Positions 53,004-61,302 of a stretch of 64,000 nt of DNA are shown here, in pieces. The notes under the pieces were generated by a model, which worked only from the letters and a program-made list of their open reading frames with translations, was not told the origin of the DNA and ran no database searches. Position 1 is the first letter of the stretch. Every line of letters begins with the position of its first letter. The translations under genes and the position numbers were made by a program. Source of the DNA: Catellatospora vulcania (GTDB lineage Bacteria > Actinomycetota > Actinomycetes > Mycobacteriales > Micromonosporaceae); the NCBI RefSeq assembly GCF_009720385.1, contig NZ_ML769303.1:397979-461978 (forward strand). Direction: 5' to 3'.

Positions 53004-54197
53004 GTGACAGTCGTACACCCGATCCACACGGCCTGGCTCACCACGGGAGCCACCGGCGCGCAGAACTACGACGAGTTCGCCGACGACGCCGAGATCACCG
53101 AGATCATCACCGCCAACCCGCGTAGCGCGCTCGCCGTCGAGATGCCGCACCGGGCCCCGGACAGCCTGGGCAAGTCCTTCGCCGACGCGCTGCCCGACGC
53201 GGTGGCGCGGCTGACGCAGGCCAAGGACGCCGGGGCGTACCGCGCCGAGCAGGACGTGGTGGTGCTCTACGCGATCACCGCCCCCGACGGCTCGGCCGCA
53301 TACGGCCTCTGGTGCATGGTCGACACCGACCAGATCTCCACCAGCGCCGACGAGCCGGGCCTGGTCATCCGCAACGAGGACGTCTTCCTGGAGAAGGTGC
53401 GCGAGCGCGTGGCGCTCGCCCAGGCGCTGGGCCACCTGCTGTCGCCGGTGCTGCTGCTGCAGACCGGCCGCGGCGACGAGCTGCACGCGGCGCTCGCCGA
53501 CGCGGTCGCCCAGGCGGGCGAACCGGCCGCGACCGACGTGGACCCGTCGGGGCGTACCCACGCGATCTGGCCGCTGCCCGCGGGCCCGCAGGCGGACGCG
53601 CTGGTCGCGCTGGCCGGCGGCGGCGACCTGGTCGTCGCCGACGGCAACCACCGCAGCCTGGCCGCGCAGACCGGCGGCTTCGCGCGTTTCCTGGCCGTGG
53701 TGACCACCCCGGCCTCGGTGGCGATCCAGCCCTACAACCGCCTCGTGCACAAACTCGACGTCACCGTCGAGGAGCTGCTGACCCGGCTGGAGAAGGCCGG
53801 CGCGCAGGTCGCCGAGGGCACCCCGGACGTGCCCGCCACCGGCGGCGTCATCCACCTGTACGCGGCCGGCCGCTCCTACGCGGTCACCCTGCCCCGCGAC
53901 CCCGCCGGGTCCGTGGTGGACAACATCGACCACGCTCTGGTCGAGCGGGTGCTGTTCGGCGAGGCGCTGGACACCGAGCCCGGCGACAAGCGCATCACCT
54001 ACGTCGGCGGCGACTACCCGGCCTCCTGGCTCACCGCCGAGGTCGACGCGGGCCGGTCCGCCCTCGCGGTGCTGATCGCCCCCGTCACCGTCGACGACTT
54101 CGTCGCGGTGAACCTGGCCCGGCAGAAGATGCCCCGCAAGAGCACCTGGTTCACCCCCAAAGCCCGCGCCGGCCTGGTCGTAGCCCAGCTCCCGTAA
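53004..54197 (+). CDS. DUF1015 family protein
   Basis: A 397-residue protein with the DUF1015 pattern: LVVADGNHRSLAAQTGGFARFLAVVTTPASVAIQPYNRLVH in the middle (the NHR-type block and NR-containing region) and VVDNIDHALVERVLFGEALDTEPGDKRITYVGG in the C-terminal half. The family is found across bacteria, including near serine metabolism genes, and kinase or amino-acid-handling roles have been proposed, without certainty here. The GTG at 53004 has TAGCGT 8 nt upstream and no ribosome binding site. No membrane segment is present. It is followed by repeat B copy 2. Confidence 0.8.
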   Translation: MTVVHPIHTAWLTTGATGAQNYDEFADDAEITEIITANPRSALAVEMPHRAPDSLGKSFADALPDAVARLTQAKDAGAYRAEQDVVVLYAITAPDGSAAYGLWCMVDTDQISTSADEPGLVIRNEDVFLEKVRERVALAQALGHLLSPVLLLQTGRGDELHAALADAVAQAGEPAATDVDPSGRTHAIWPLPAGPQADALVALAGGGDLVVADGNHRSLAAQTGGFARFLAVVTTPASVAIQPYNRLVHKLDVTVEELLTRLEKAGAQVAEGTPDVPATGGVIHLYAAGRSYAVTLPRDPAGSVVDNIDHALVERVLFGEALDTEPGDKRITYVGGDYPASWLTAEVDAGRSALAVLIAPVTVDDFVAVNLARQKMPRKSTWFTPKARAGLVVAQLP

Positions 54198-54210
54198 CAA
54201 CAGGCCGAAG

Positions 54211-54254
54211 GAAGGGCACCTTCTTATCGCTTTGCGATGTAGAAGGTGCCCTTC
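54211..54254. repeat. palindromic repeat family B, copy 2
   Basis: GAAGGGCACCTTCTTATCGC (54211-54230) and a right arm ending GAAGGTGCCCTTC (to 54254) pair with one bulge. It lies 13 bp after the DUF1015 stop and could terminate its transcript. Copy 1 is at 21880-21923. Confidence 0.85.
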
Positions 54255-54465
54255 TTAACGGGCCGGTGCGGTCGAGCAGCGGCGTCGGGTCGGGGCGCGC
54301 GCTTCATGATCGTCCGATTTGCCGGGCACCTGTGCGTATCTTGAAAATCTGTTCGCCCAGTTGCCTGGCAAGTCGAAAGACCTTGGTGCGGACCCCGCTC
54401 CGCTTGGGCGAGGCGGGGATCGGGTCCGCTGCACGGCGGCCGGGTCCGGCTGGCAGACTTTGACC

Positions 54466-54936
54466 ATGCGCGTTTACCTCGCGGCGGACCACGCCGGTTT
54501 CGAACTGAAAGCCCACCTGGTCACCGAACTGCAGGCCAAGGGATACGACGTGGTCGACGTCGGCGCGCACGCCTATGACGCCGAGGACGACTACCCCTCG
54601 TTCTGCCTGCATGCCGGGCACCGGGTGGTCGCCGACCCGGGCAGCCTCGGCGTGGTGATCGGCGGGTCCGGCAACGGCGAGCAGATCGCCGCCAACAAGA
54701 TCGCGGGCGTACGCGCCGCGCTGGCCTGGAACATCGACACGGCCACCCTGAGCCGCCAGCACAACGACGCCAACGTCGTCGGCATCGGCGCGCGCCAGCA
54801 CTCGCTGGAAGAGGCCACCGCGATCGTGGAGGCGTTCCTCAGCACCCCGTTCTCGCAGGCCGAGCGGCACGCCCGGCGCATCGACGAGGTCGCCGTCTAC
54901 GAGAAGACCGGCGAGCTTCCCCCGCTGCCGAACTGA
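54466..54936 (+). CDS. rpiB: ribose-5-phosphate isomerase B
   Basis: A 156-residue RpiB-type isomerase interconverting ribulose-5-phosphate and ribose-5-phosphate. VYLAADHAGFELKAHLV at the start, SFCLHAGHRVV, VVIGGSGNGEQIAANKIAGVRAAL, which carries the Glu that replaces the enterobacterial Cys in the actinobacterial enzymes, and HNDANVVGIGAR are all present. The ATG at 54466 has CAGACT 6 nt upstream; the 49-codon upstream extension is non-coding. Equivalent to M. tuberculosis Rv2465c. Confidence 0.93.
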   Translation: MRVYLAADHAGFELKAHLVTELQAKGYDVVDVGAHAYDAEDDYPSFCLHAGHRVVADPGSLGVVIGGSGNGEQIAANKIAGVRAALAWNIDTATLSRQHNDANVVGIGARQHSLEEATAIVEAFLSTPFSQAERHARRIDEVAVYEKTGELPPLPN

Positions 54937-54972
54937 CGGATTCCTGACTGATCCGGGGCGATTCCGGCGGCG

Positions 54973-55203
54973 TCAGCGCAGCGGGTCCCGCGGCACCCAG
55001 CCACGGCGGACGATCTCCAGCTCGGCCTCGGCGCGGGCCAGATCCTCCGCCGTGGGCCGGGCCGCGTCGCGCGCCCGCATCGCCGCGGACAGGCTGATCT
55101 GCGACGCACCGGGACCGATCAGACCGCGCAGACCCCGTTCGAGGTCGTGGTCGTCATCGTCGTCGGAGCGGCCACGATGCCTACGGCGCTCGTATTCCTG
55201 CAT
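54973..55203 (-). CDS. small conserved acidic/basic protein (76 residues)
   Basis: A 76-residue protein starting QEYERRRHRGRSDDDDDHDLERGLRGLIGPGASQIS, with an acidic run followed by an amphipathic helix SAAMRARDAARPTAEDLARAEAELEIV and ending in RRGWVPRDPLR. No domain is recognised. ATG at 55203 is supported by TAGCCT 6 nt upstream. It is divergent from the membrane protein gene at 55283, with only 79 bp between, so both promoters overlap. Codon bias supports a real gene. Confidence 0.65.
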   Translation of the reverse strand: MQEYERRRHRGRSDDDDDHDLERGLRGLIGPGASQISLSAAMRARDAARPTAEDLARAEAELEIVRRGWVPRDPLR

Positions 55204-55209
55204 CCCGCC

Positions 55210-55215
55210 AGGCTA
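55210..55215 (-). promoter_or_regulatory. -10 element, probable leaderless promoter for the 76-residue protein gene
   Basis: TAGCCT on the minus strand, 6 nt, then ATG at 55203. Confidence 0.5.
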
Positions 55216-55282
55216 GTCGTTCGACGGGGGCGGCCGCGATACTCGGCTGGCGGTGTCGTGCCAGGCGGCTAGCATGTCGGGC

Positions 55283-55858
55283 GTGACTGAGGGGACCGAT
55301 CCGACGCAGGAACTGCGCTTCGACCGTACGCAGGAGATCCCGACCGAGGCGTTGCAGACCCAGCAGCCCGCGCCGGGGCAGAAGGACTACAAGACGGGTG
55401 TGGCCGCCGTGCCCGCCCAGCGCCAGGTGGAGCAGACCGTCTCCTTCGAGCCGACGCTCATGCCTGGGCAGATCGTCACCTCCGGCCACCTCAAGCGCCC
55501 GGATGTGCCGTTCGGTGTGCGCATGCGCCAGCTGAAGGCGGGCGGCCGGTGGAGCGTCGCCGGCGCGATCTTCCTGCTGGTCTCCTGGGGCCTGTGGGCG
55601 GCCTCGGCGGGCGCGGACAGCGACCACGGCACGGCCACCCTGGCCCTGTTCCTGATCTTCGTGGTCGGGGCCGGCCTGTTCGCGCTGTCCCGGCTCGTCG
55701 GCGGGGTGGTGCTGGAGAAGATCATGGGCCGGACCCGGCGCACCGCCTGGCTGTCCCACGCCGTGATCGGCATCTTCCTGGTCGTGGCCGGCATCCAGTA
55801 CCTGCGCTCCATCGACTGGGTCGTCGACGCCTGGAACTTCCTGCGCGGGGTGCGCTGA
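55283..55858 (+). CDS. membrane protein with disordered N-terminus, function unknown
   Basis: A 191-residue protein. Residues about 1-80 are Gln/Glu/Pro-rich and cytoplasmic, then come three membrane segments: SVAGAIFLLVSWGLWAASAG, LALFLIFVVGAGLFALSRLVGGVV, and SHAVIGIFLVVAGIQYLRSI. No motif is recognised. The GTG at 55283 is chosen because TAGCAT lies 7 nt upstream, with an in-frame ATG at 55274 as the alternative. It is divergent from the small acidic/basic protein gene. Nothing in the context suggests a function. Confidence 0.65.
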   Translation: MTEGTDPTQELRFDRTQEIPTEALQTQQPAPGQKDYKTGVAAVPAQRQVEQTVSFEPTLMPGQIVTSGHLKRPDVPFGVRMRQLKAGGRWSVAGAIFLLVSWGLWAASAGADSDHGTATLALFLIFVVGAGLFALSRLVGGVVLEKIMGRTRRTAWLSHAVIGIFLVVAGIQYLRSIDWVVDAWNFLRGVR

Positions 55859-55896
55859 CCCGCGTTCCGCGTCCTCGGGGCGCGTGCCGCGCCCTT

Positions 55897-55963
55897 GAAG
55901 ATCGCCGTTTGAGGTCAGGATCCGTGGTTCGACCGTGGATCCCGACCTCGAACGGCGATCTTC
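55897..55963. repeat. 27-bp inverted repeat (family D)
   Basis: Arms 55897-55923 and 55937-55963 with 2 mismatches (core GAAGATCGCCGTT ... AACGGCGATCTTC) around a 13-nt loop. It lies 38 bp after the membrane protein stop. Single copy in the window. Confidence 0.88.
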
Positions 55964-56043
55964 GCGTTTGCTGGATGGCGCGAATCGGTGTGAACTAGGG
56001 TGAATCGGCCCGACGTAGTTTGCGCGGACGCGGGGAGGCCACG

Positions 56044-56628
56044 GTGGGAGTGCGGTATCCGCTGGCTGCGGCGCTGGGCGTGCTGCTGCTCGGCGGCGGC
56101 ATCGCGCTCGGCCACGGACGCCTCGGCGACCCCACCCCGACCGCGGTCGCCGCGGCGCCTGCGCACCTCGCCGCTTCGGTGACGCCCAGCGGCACCCCGG
56201 CCTCGACGCCCGCCTTGGTCATCCCCGAGCTCGCTCCATACGTCGGCACGTGGCGCGTGCACGGCGCGGAGATGACGATCGAGCCCGACGGCACGGCCAC
56301 CGAACGCATCGAACTCGGCCCGTGCCGTGGCATCTCCGTCCCGGTCCGCTGCACGGCCACCGCGACGCTCAAGGTGGACCTGAGCCCCGGCGCGCCCCAC
56401 CTGCTCTACACCGGCTTCCGCTACACCGACGACAGCGGCGCCACGGTCGTGCCGGACAGCCTCGAAGGCCTGCCGCGGGTCGGCGACGGCTACCGGGTGC
56501 GGGTGTTCGCCCCCGGGGTCATCGAGCTGATCCCGCTGACCGAGCACCTGCGCGAGATCCTCGGCTCGCCCTACCGGTGCGACACGACGGCCGACGAGTA
56601 CGCCCGCCAGCGACTCTGCAACGCCTGA
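56044..56628 (+). CDS. exported hypothetical protein
   Basis: A 194-residue protein with an N-terminal signal or anchor (RYPLAAALGVLLLGGGIALGHG), a Pro/Thr/Ala-rich linker, and a C-terminal domain LAPYVGTWRVHGAEMTIEPDGTATERIELG, then FRYTDDSGATVVPD and VIELIPLTEHLREILG. Two cysteine pairs (GPCRGI, VRCTA, YRCDT, LCNA) suggest disulfides, fitting an extracytoplasmic location. The GTWRVHG lipocalin-like start of the domain recalls small sensor proteins, without firm assignment. The GTG at 56044 follows GGGGAGGCCACG. Function unknown. Confidence 0.6.
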   Translation: MGVRYPLAAALGVLLLGGGIALGHGRLGDPTPTAVAAAPAHLAASVTPSGTPASTPALVIPELAPYVGTWRVHGAEMTIEPDGTATERIELGPCRGISVPVRCTATATLKVDLSPGAPHLLYTGFRYTDDSGATVVPDSLEGLPRVGDGYRVRVFAPGVIELIPLTEHLREILGSPYRCDTTADEYARQRLCNA

Positions 56629-56746
56629 GCGGACGCCGCCGGCCCTGGTATGGACCGTCCGGGCAGATACGCCGGGCCGTACGGCTGTCGCTCTATGGCG
56701 TGAGTCGTGATTGGAGCGCTACCCACAGGTGTGGTCTGCTGCGCTG

Positions 56747-57169
56747 GTGAGCATCTCGGTCGACGTCTTTCTGCGCAACGACTCCGGCAACCTCGTCATC
56801 CTCACCACCCCGCCGGAGGAGTCCGACCTGGTGGGGCATGACGACACGCGGCACACCCTGTGGGGTTCGCCCGCGGTGCGCGCCCTGGGCGCGACGGTGG
56901 TGGTCGGGCTGTCCCAGGGGGACGTGTGGGTCGACTTCGGGCGGCTCGACGAGCTGGTCGACGACTGCGAGCTGATCCTCAAGCACCTGGTCGACGTGGC
57001 GGCCGCCGCCGGGCGGGGCGAGGACTACGTCCGGTTCCGGGTCGGCAACCTGCGCGCCGCCGCCGAGCGGGCGAGGGCACATCGCGCGGGCGTGGTGATC
57101 TGGGCAGGTCACGGCGACCTGGTGTACAACGCCCGCCCGGCCGGCGACCCGGACCCGCAGGCCGCGTGA
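56747..57169 (+). CDS. hypothetical protein (140 residues)
   Basis: A cytoplasmic protein SISVDVFLRNDSGNLVILTTPPEESDLVGHDDTR, with a helical C-terminal half DELVDDCELILKHLVDVAAAAGRGEDYVRFRVGNLRAAAERARAHRAGVVIWAGHGDLV (in parts). I recognise no domain. The GTG at 56747 is preferred over an in-frame TTG 12 codons earlier, although TCTGCT 6 nt upstream is a weak -10. A strong hairpin follows it, then the tRNA genes. The codon bias supports a gene. Confidence 0.6.
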   Translation: MSISVDVFLRNDSGNLVILTTPPEESDLVGHDDTRHTLWGSPAVRALGATVVVGLSQGDVWVDFGRLDELVDDCELILKHLVDVAAAAGRGEDYVRFRVGNLRAAAERARAHRAGVVIWAGHGDLVYNARPAGDPDPQAA

Positions 57170-57190
57170 CAGGCCTCCGGCGATGAGAAA

Positions 57191-57224
57191 GGCCCAGGTC
57201 CGGCGGGTGCCGGTGACCTGGGCC
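57191..57224 (+). terminator. terminator hairpin before tRNA-Gly
   Basis: GGCCCAGGTC (57191-57200) pairs with GACCTGGGCC (57215-57224), 14-nt loop, 22 bp after the upstream stop and ending 9 bp before the tRNA-Gly CCA. Confidence 0.7.
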
Positions 57225-57232
57225 TTCATCGT

Positions 57233-57306
57233 TGGAGCGGGCGACGAGAATCGAACTCGCGTAGTCAGTTTGGAAGACTGAAGCTCTACCATTGAGCTAC
57301 GCCCGC
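57233..57306 (-). tRNA. tRNA-Gly (anticodon TCC)
   Basis: Minus strand from 57306: acceptor GCGGGCG pairs with CGCCCGC, D arm GCTC AATGGTA GAGC, anticodon loop CTTCCAA with TCC, T loop TTCGATT, encoded CCA at 57233-57235. Confidence 0.95.
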
Positions 57307-57372
57307 GCGGACCCTAGTTTAGCGGCCCGTCAGCACGGCCCTCCGGCGAGGTGGTTCCTGCCGGACCGTGGC

Positions 57373-57449
57373 TGGTCGGGGTGGCCGGATTCGAACCGAC
57401 GGCCCCTCGCTCCCAAAGCGAGTGCGCTACCAAGCTGCGCTACACCCCG
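57373..57449 (-). tRNA. tRNA-Pro (anticodon TGG)
   Basis: Minus strand from 57449: acceptor CGGGGTG pairs with CACCCCG, D arm GCGC AGCTTGGTA GCGC, anticodon loop TTTGGGA with TGG, T arm CCGG-TTCGAAT-CCGG-like, discriminator A, CCA encoded at 57373-57375. It is 67 bp from tRNA-Gly. Confidence 0.95.
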
Positions 57450-57741
57450 TTGCGCCGGGTCACCGGCGCCCCCGGAAGTGTATGCGGTCTTCGCACGCTG
57501 TCGCACACCCATATAACCGTGTCCCGTTGTGAATCATTTTCGGCATTTGCCCCGTGCCGACCTCTCTGCCGTCCTACGGTGGAGTCAGGGACGGGGAGAC
57601 GATGCGCCCCTCGCTCGCCGGTTCAGGAGTGCACCGGGGTTCGTTCGTCCGAGCCGTGTGACGCTCCTGGGCCGGCGCCTATGGCAGGGCCGGTGCTCGG
57701 CGCGGCGGTGTGGCCCGGACCCCCGGTGGGGCTTTGTTCGA

Positions 57742-58038
57742 TCAGGCGGATGGGGCTCCACCGGGCTGCGCGGGCCGCTCGTTGTGCCCGAGGTGCGCGT
57801 TGGCCGGGGTGAGCCGCTCTGGCCTGATCTTCTTGTGCAGCCACACCGTCAGCGCCACCGTGAGCAGGGCGAAGAAGACCGCCCCCAGCAGCGCCAGCTC
57901 CTTGTCGCCGGCCGCGGGCGAGGCCAGGATCATGCTCGGGCGGGGCAGCGGGTCCGCGGCGGGAGCGAGGCTCATCAGCGGCCCGCCGATGTCGGCGAGC
58001 ACGGTGGCGAGCAGCATTGACGCATCGATCGGTGGCAC
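57742..58038 (-). CDS. small single-pass membrane protein
   Basis: A 98-residue protein. The N-terminal half is Pro/Ala-rich, then LALLGAVFFALLTVALTVWLHKKIRPERL gives one membrane segment, and a short cytoplasmic tail ends GHNERPAQPGGAPSA. The GTG at 58038 is chosen because GGGGAGGGG lies 6 nt upstream; the longer frame starts at TTG 58059. The third-position GC bias supports coding. No homology is recognised. Between this gene and tRNA-Pro (57450-57741) no gene or strong structure was seen. Confidence 0.5.
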   Translation of the reverse strand: MPPIDASMLLATVLADIGGPLMSLAPAADPLPRPSMILASPAAGDKELALLGAVFFALLTVALTVWLHKKIRPERLTPANAHLGHNERPAQPGGAPSA

Positions 58039-58284
58039 GGCGGACCCCTCCCCGGACAACCCGCCCAGTTTGTCTGCTTTGCTGGATATTATGGTGGTGC
58101 CGCGCCCGGGATGTGTGACATCCGCCGAGAACCGCGGCCCGATGCCAGGGGGCCACCAGGTATTCGCCTACACTCGACCGGGCTTCGCTGTCCGCGTGTC
58201 GGACCGGCCTCATGACGCGGCGTGGCCGAGCAGTACAGTGCGAAGGCCCGTCAAAACGACCGAAAGATCCCAAGGAGTACGCCA

Positions 58285-59667
58285 GTGAAGAGCACCGTCG
58301 AGACTCTGAGCCCGACGCGAGTGCGGCTCGCCATCGAGGTGCCGTTCGCAGAGCTCGAGCCGAGCCTGAAGAAGGCGTACCGGGAGATCGCGGCGCAGGT
58401 GAACATCCCCGGCTTCCGCAAGGGCAAGATCCCGGCCCAGGTCATCGACGCGCGCGTCGGCCGTGGCGCCGTGCTGCAGGAGGCGATCGAGGAGGCCATC
58501 CCGCAGCAGATCTTCGCCGCCGTGCGTGAGCACGAGGTCAAGCTGCTCGGCCGCCCGGCCGTGGACAACCTCGAGTTCTCCGACGGCCAGCCGCTGAAGT
58601 TCACCGCCGAGGTCGACGTGCGCCCCGAGCTGACCATGCCCGAGCTGAGCGCCATCAAGGTCGAGGTCGAGCCGCTGGCCATCGCCGACGCCGAGATCGA
58701 CGAGCAGGTCGACGGCCTGCGCCAGCGCTTCGCGACCCTGAAGACGGTCGAGCGCGCCGCCGCCACCGGCGACTACGTGCAGCTCGACCTGATCGCCACG
58801 GTCGACGGCGAAGAGGTCGAGGGCGGCACCGCCAGCAACATCTCCCACGAGGTCGGCTCCGGCCAGCTCCTCAAGGGCCTGGACGAGGCCATCACCGGCC
58901 TGTCCGCCGGCGAGGAGGCGACCTTCACCAGCCAGCTCGTGGGCGGCGAGTTCGCCGGCCGCGACGCCGACGTGAAGGTGACCGTGCGCACGGTCAAGGA
59001 GAAGGAGCTCCCCGAGCTCGACGACGACTTCGCCGGCCTGGCCAGCGAGTTCGACACCCTGGAGGAGCTGCGCGGCGACCTGCGCGAGCGGATCACCCGG
59101 GTGAAGAAGGTCGAGCAGCTGTACGCGGCCCGCGACAAGGCGCTCGCCGAGCTGGTCAAGCAGGCCAACGTGCCGGCTCCCGAGGGCGTCGTCTCCGACG
59201 AGGTCGAGCAGCGCAAGGCCGCCATGGTCGAGCAGCTCGAGCGGATGGGCGCGAGCCTTCCGGAGTACCTCGCCGCCGAGGAGAAGACCGAGGAGCAGAT
59301 CGACGCCGAGCTCGCCGACGCCGCCGCCGAGGGCGTGAAGATCCAGCTCGTGCTGGACACCATCGCCGAGGCGGAGAACGTCGAGGTCAGCGACGACGAG
59401 TACGGCCACGAGATCGTGCACCGCGCGCAGCGCGCCGGGGTCGCTCCGCAGGTCTACTACGACCGCCTGGTCCAGCAGGGCGCGGCGGCCGCCGTCTACG
59501 GCGACGTGCGCCGAGGCAAGGCGCTGGCGCTGGTCATGGAGCGGGTCGTGATGACCGACACCGACGGCGAGGTGCTGAGCCTGGACTCGCTGCGCGAGGA
59601 CAACGGCCACGAGGGCCACGACCACGCGGGCCACGACCACGGTGACCACGAGGGTCACAACCACTGA
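58285..59667 (+). CDS. tig: trigger factor
   Basis: A 460-residue ribosome-associated chaperone and peptidyl-prolyl isomerase. The N-terminal ribosome-binding domain has the GFRKGKIPAQVID signature (residues about 44-56). An FKBP-type PPIase domain follows (about 150-230, GDYVQLDLIATVDGEEV, ...VGSGQLLKGLDEAITGL), and a helical C-terminal chaperone domain. The last 20 or so residues are His-rich (GHEGHDHAGHDHGDHEGHNH), a metal-binding tail. The GTG at 58285 follows AAGGAG; the earlier in-frame ATG lacks support. It ends in a strong terminator before clpP1. Synteny with Rv2462c. Confidence 0.95.
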   Translation: MKSTVETLSPTRVRLAIEVPFAELEPSLKKAYREIAAQVNIPGFRKGKIPAQVIDARVGRGAVLQEAIEEAIPQQIFAAVREHEVKLLGRPAVDNLEFSDGQPLKFTAEVDVRPELTMPELSAIKVEVEPLAIADAEIDEQVDGLRQRFATLKTVERAAATGDYVQLDLIATVDGEEVEGGTASNISHEVGSGQLLKGLDEAITGLSAGEEATFTSQLVGGEFAGRDADVKVTVRTVKEKELPELDDDFAGLASEFDTLEELRGDLRERITRVKKVEQLYAARDKALAELVKQANVPAPEGVVSDEVEQRKAAMVEQLERMGASLPEYLAAEEKTEEQIDAELADAAAEGVKIQLVLDTIAEAENVEVSDDEYGHEIVHRAQRAGVAPQVYYDRLVQQGAAAAVYGDVRRGKALALVMERVVMTDTDGEVLSLDSLREDNGHEGHDHAGHDHGDHEGHNH

Positions 59668-59677
59668 CATGAAGATC

Positions 59678-59715
59678 GAGAAGGACCCGTTCACCACCGT
59701 GGGCGGGTCCTTCTC
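59678..59715 (+). terminator. terminator of tig
   Basis: Perfect 12-bp stem GAGAAGGACCCG (59678-59689) / CGGGTCCTTCTC (59704-59715), 14-nt loop, 10 bp after the stop. Confidence 0.8.
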
Positions 59716-59736
59716 CGTTCATGCCGGGGCGGGGTG

Positions 59737-59750
59737 CGCTGACAGCGAAC
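59737..59750 (-). promoter_or_regulatory. ClgR-type box upstream of clpP1
   Basis: On the minus strand GTTCGC-TGTCA-GCG (59750 down to 59737), matching the GTTCGC-N5-GCG consensus of ClgR, the activator of clp genes in Streptomyces, Corynebacterium and Mycobacterium. It lies 75 bp before the clpP1 ATG; a TAGGGT hexamer at about 59788 could be the -10. Confidence 0.65.
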
Positions 59751-59824
59751 ACGCCGATCTCGGGGAAGCTGCGGTCAGTGGCAGCGGTTAGGGTCGCTGT
59801 AGGACAACGAGAAAGGCTGCCGAT

Positions 59825-60436
59825 ATGAGCGAGCTGCACGTTCCATCTGCGCGGGGTTCCGATCCGATCGCCGGCGGCCTCGACGATTCTGTGTACAACC
59901 GCCTGCTCAAGGAGCGCATCGTCTTCCTGGGCAGTGACGTGAACACCCAGGTCGCCAACCGGATCTGCGCGCAGCTGCTGCTGCTGTCCGCCGAGGACCC
60001 GGACCGCGACATCTACCTGTACATCAACTCGCCCGGCGGCTCGGTGTACGACGGCATGGCCATCTACGACACCATGCAGTACATCAAGAACGACGTGGCG
60101 ACGATCGCGCTGGGCATGGCGGCCTCGATGGGGCAGATGCTGCTGTGCGCGGGCGCCAAGGGCAAGCGCTCGGCGCTGCCGCACGCGCGGATCATGATGC
60201 ACCAGGCCTCCGGAGGCATCGGCGGCACCGCGGCCGACATCGCCATCCAGGCCGAGCAGATGATCTACACCAAGAAGCTGATGATCGACCTGATCGCCCA
60301 GCACACCGGCCAGCCGGTGGCGCAGATCGAGGCGGACAGCGACCGTGACCGCTGGTTCAACGCGGAGGCGGCCAAGGAGTACGGCTTCATCGACCACGTC
60401 ATCACCTCGGCGCAGGCCGTGCCGGTCGGGAACTGA
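59825..60436 (+). CDS. clpP: ATP-dependent Clp protease proteolytic subunit (ClpP1)
   Basis: A 203-residue serine protease subunit forming the tetradecameric chamber with ClpP2. The motifs are [20 protein letters not shown] with the nucleophilic Ser (about residue 101), [10 protein letters not shown] with the His (about 126), and [19 protein letters not shown]. It opens 109 bp after tig, with GAGAAAGG upstream, and is followed by clpP2 after 12 bp. The two subunits act together in actinobacteria. Regulated by ClgR if the box is functional. Confidence 0.95.
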   Translation: MSELHVPSARGSDPIAGGLDDSVYNRLLKERIVFLGSDVNTQVANRICAQLLLLSAEDPDRDIYLYINSPGGSVYDGMAIYDTMQYIKNDVATIALGMAASMGQMLLCAGAKGKRSALPHARIMMHQASGGIGGTAADIAIQAEQMIYTKKLMIDLIAQHTGQPVAQIEADSDRDRWFNAEAAKEYGFIDHVITSAQAVPVGN

Positions 60437-60448
60437 AGGAGCTAAACG

Positions 60449-61102
60449 ATGTTTCCAAACCTGAAGCCGAGCTTCGCCGAAGTCAGCAACCGTTACATCA
60501 TCCCCTCGTTCATCGAGCGCACGTCGTACGGGACCAAGGAGACCAACCCGTACAACAAGATGTTCGAGGACCGCATCATCTTCCTGGGTGTGCAGGTCGA
60601 CGACGCGTCCGCCAACGACGTGATGGCGCAGCTGCTGGTGCTGGAGGCGGCCGACCCGGACCGTGACATCACCATGTACATCAACTCGCCCGGCGGCTCG
60701 TTCACCGCGATGACCGCCATCTACGACACGATGCAGTTCGTGCGCCCGGACATCCAGACGGTGTGCCTGGGCCAGGCGGCCAGCGCCGCGGCCGTGCTGC
60801 TGGCGGCGGGCACTCCGGGCAAGCGCCTGGCCCTGCCGAACTCCCGCATCATTATCCACCAGCCGGCCACCGAGGGCGGCTACGGGCAGGGCTCGGACAT
60901 CGAGATCCAGGCTCGGGAGATCATGCGCATGCGCACCCAGCTGGAGGAGATGCTGTCGCGTCACTCCGGCAAGGACCTGGCACAGGTCAAGAAGGACATC
61001 GACCGCGACAAGATCCTCACCGCAGCCGAGGCGCTCGACTACGGTCTGGTCGACTCCGTGATGACCAGCCGCAAGAAGAGCCTGATGGCGGGCGCTCGCT
61101 GA
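60449..61102 (+). CDS. clpP: ATP-dependent Clp protease proteolytic subunit (ClpP2)
   Basis: A 217-residue ClpP paralogue. [20 protein letters not shown] with the active Ser, [12 protein letters not shown] with the His, and [20 protein letters not shown] are conserved. It has an N-terminal extension relative to ClpP1 ([24 protein letters not shown]). Translation is probably coupled to clpP1 (12 bp gap, AAGGAG site). It docks ClpX and ClpC1 in mycobacteria. Corresponds to Rv2460c. Confidence 0.95.
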   Translation: MFPNLKPSFAEVSNRYIIPSFIERTSYGTKETNPYNKMFEDRIIFLGVQVDDASANDVMAQLLVLEAADPDRDITMYINSPGGSFTAMTAIYDTMQFVRPDIQTVCLGQAASAAAVLLAAGTPGKRLALPNSRIIIHQPATEGGYGQGSDIEIQAREIMRMRTQLEEMLSRHSGKDLAQVKKDIDRDKILTAAEALDYGLVDSVMTSRKKSLMAGAR

Positions 61103-61302
61103 GTGTCGCGCGGTGCCGTTCACCCCAACAGGTGGACGGCACCACCGCGGTGTCACAGCCACGTGTCAGAATCAGGTTCATCGGTAGGCGGGGTGGGGAC
61201 GCCGCAAACCGGCTCACAACAGGTAACGTCAAGGCAGAACCGAATTCGCGCCGTCTCGTGCGGCGCGGCGTTCGTCCGCTTCAGGGGCAGGGGGAGTCGT
61301 AG

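Noticed and set aside
57233-57449. tRNA-Gly and tRNA-Pro as integration sites of a genomic island
   Set aside because: No integrase, direct repeats of tRNA 3' ends or phage genes were seen within the flanks.
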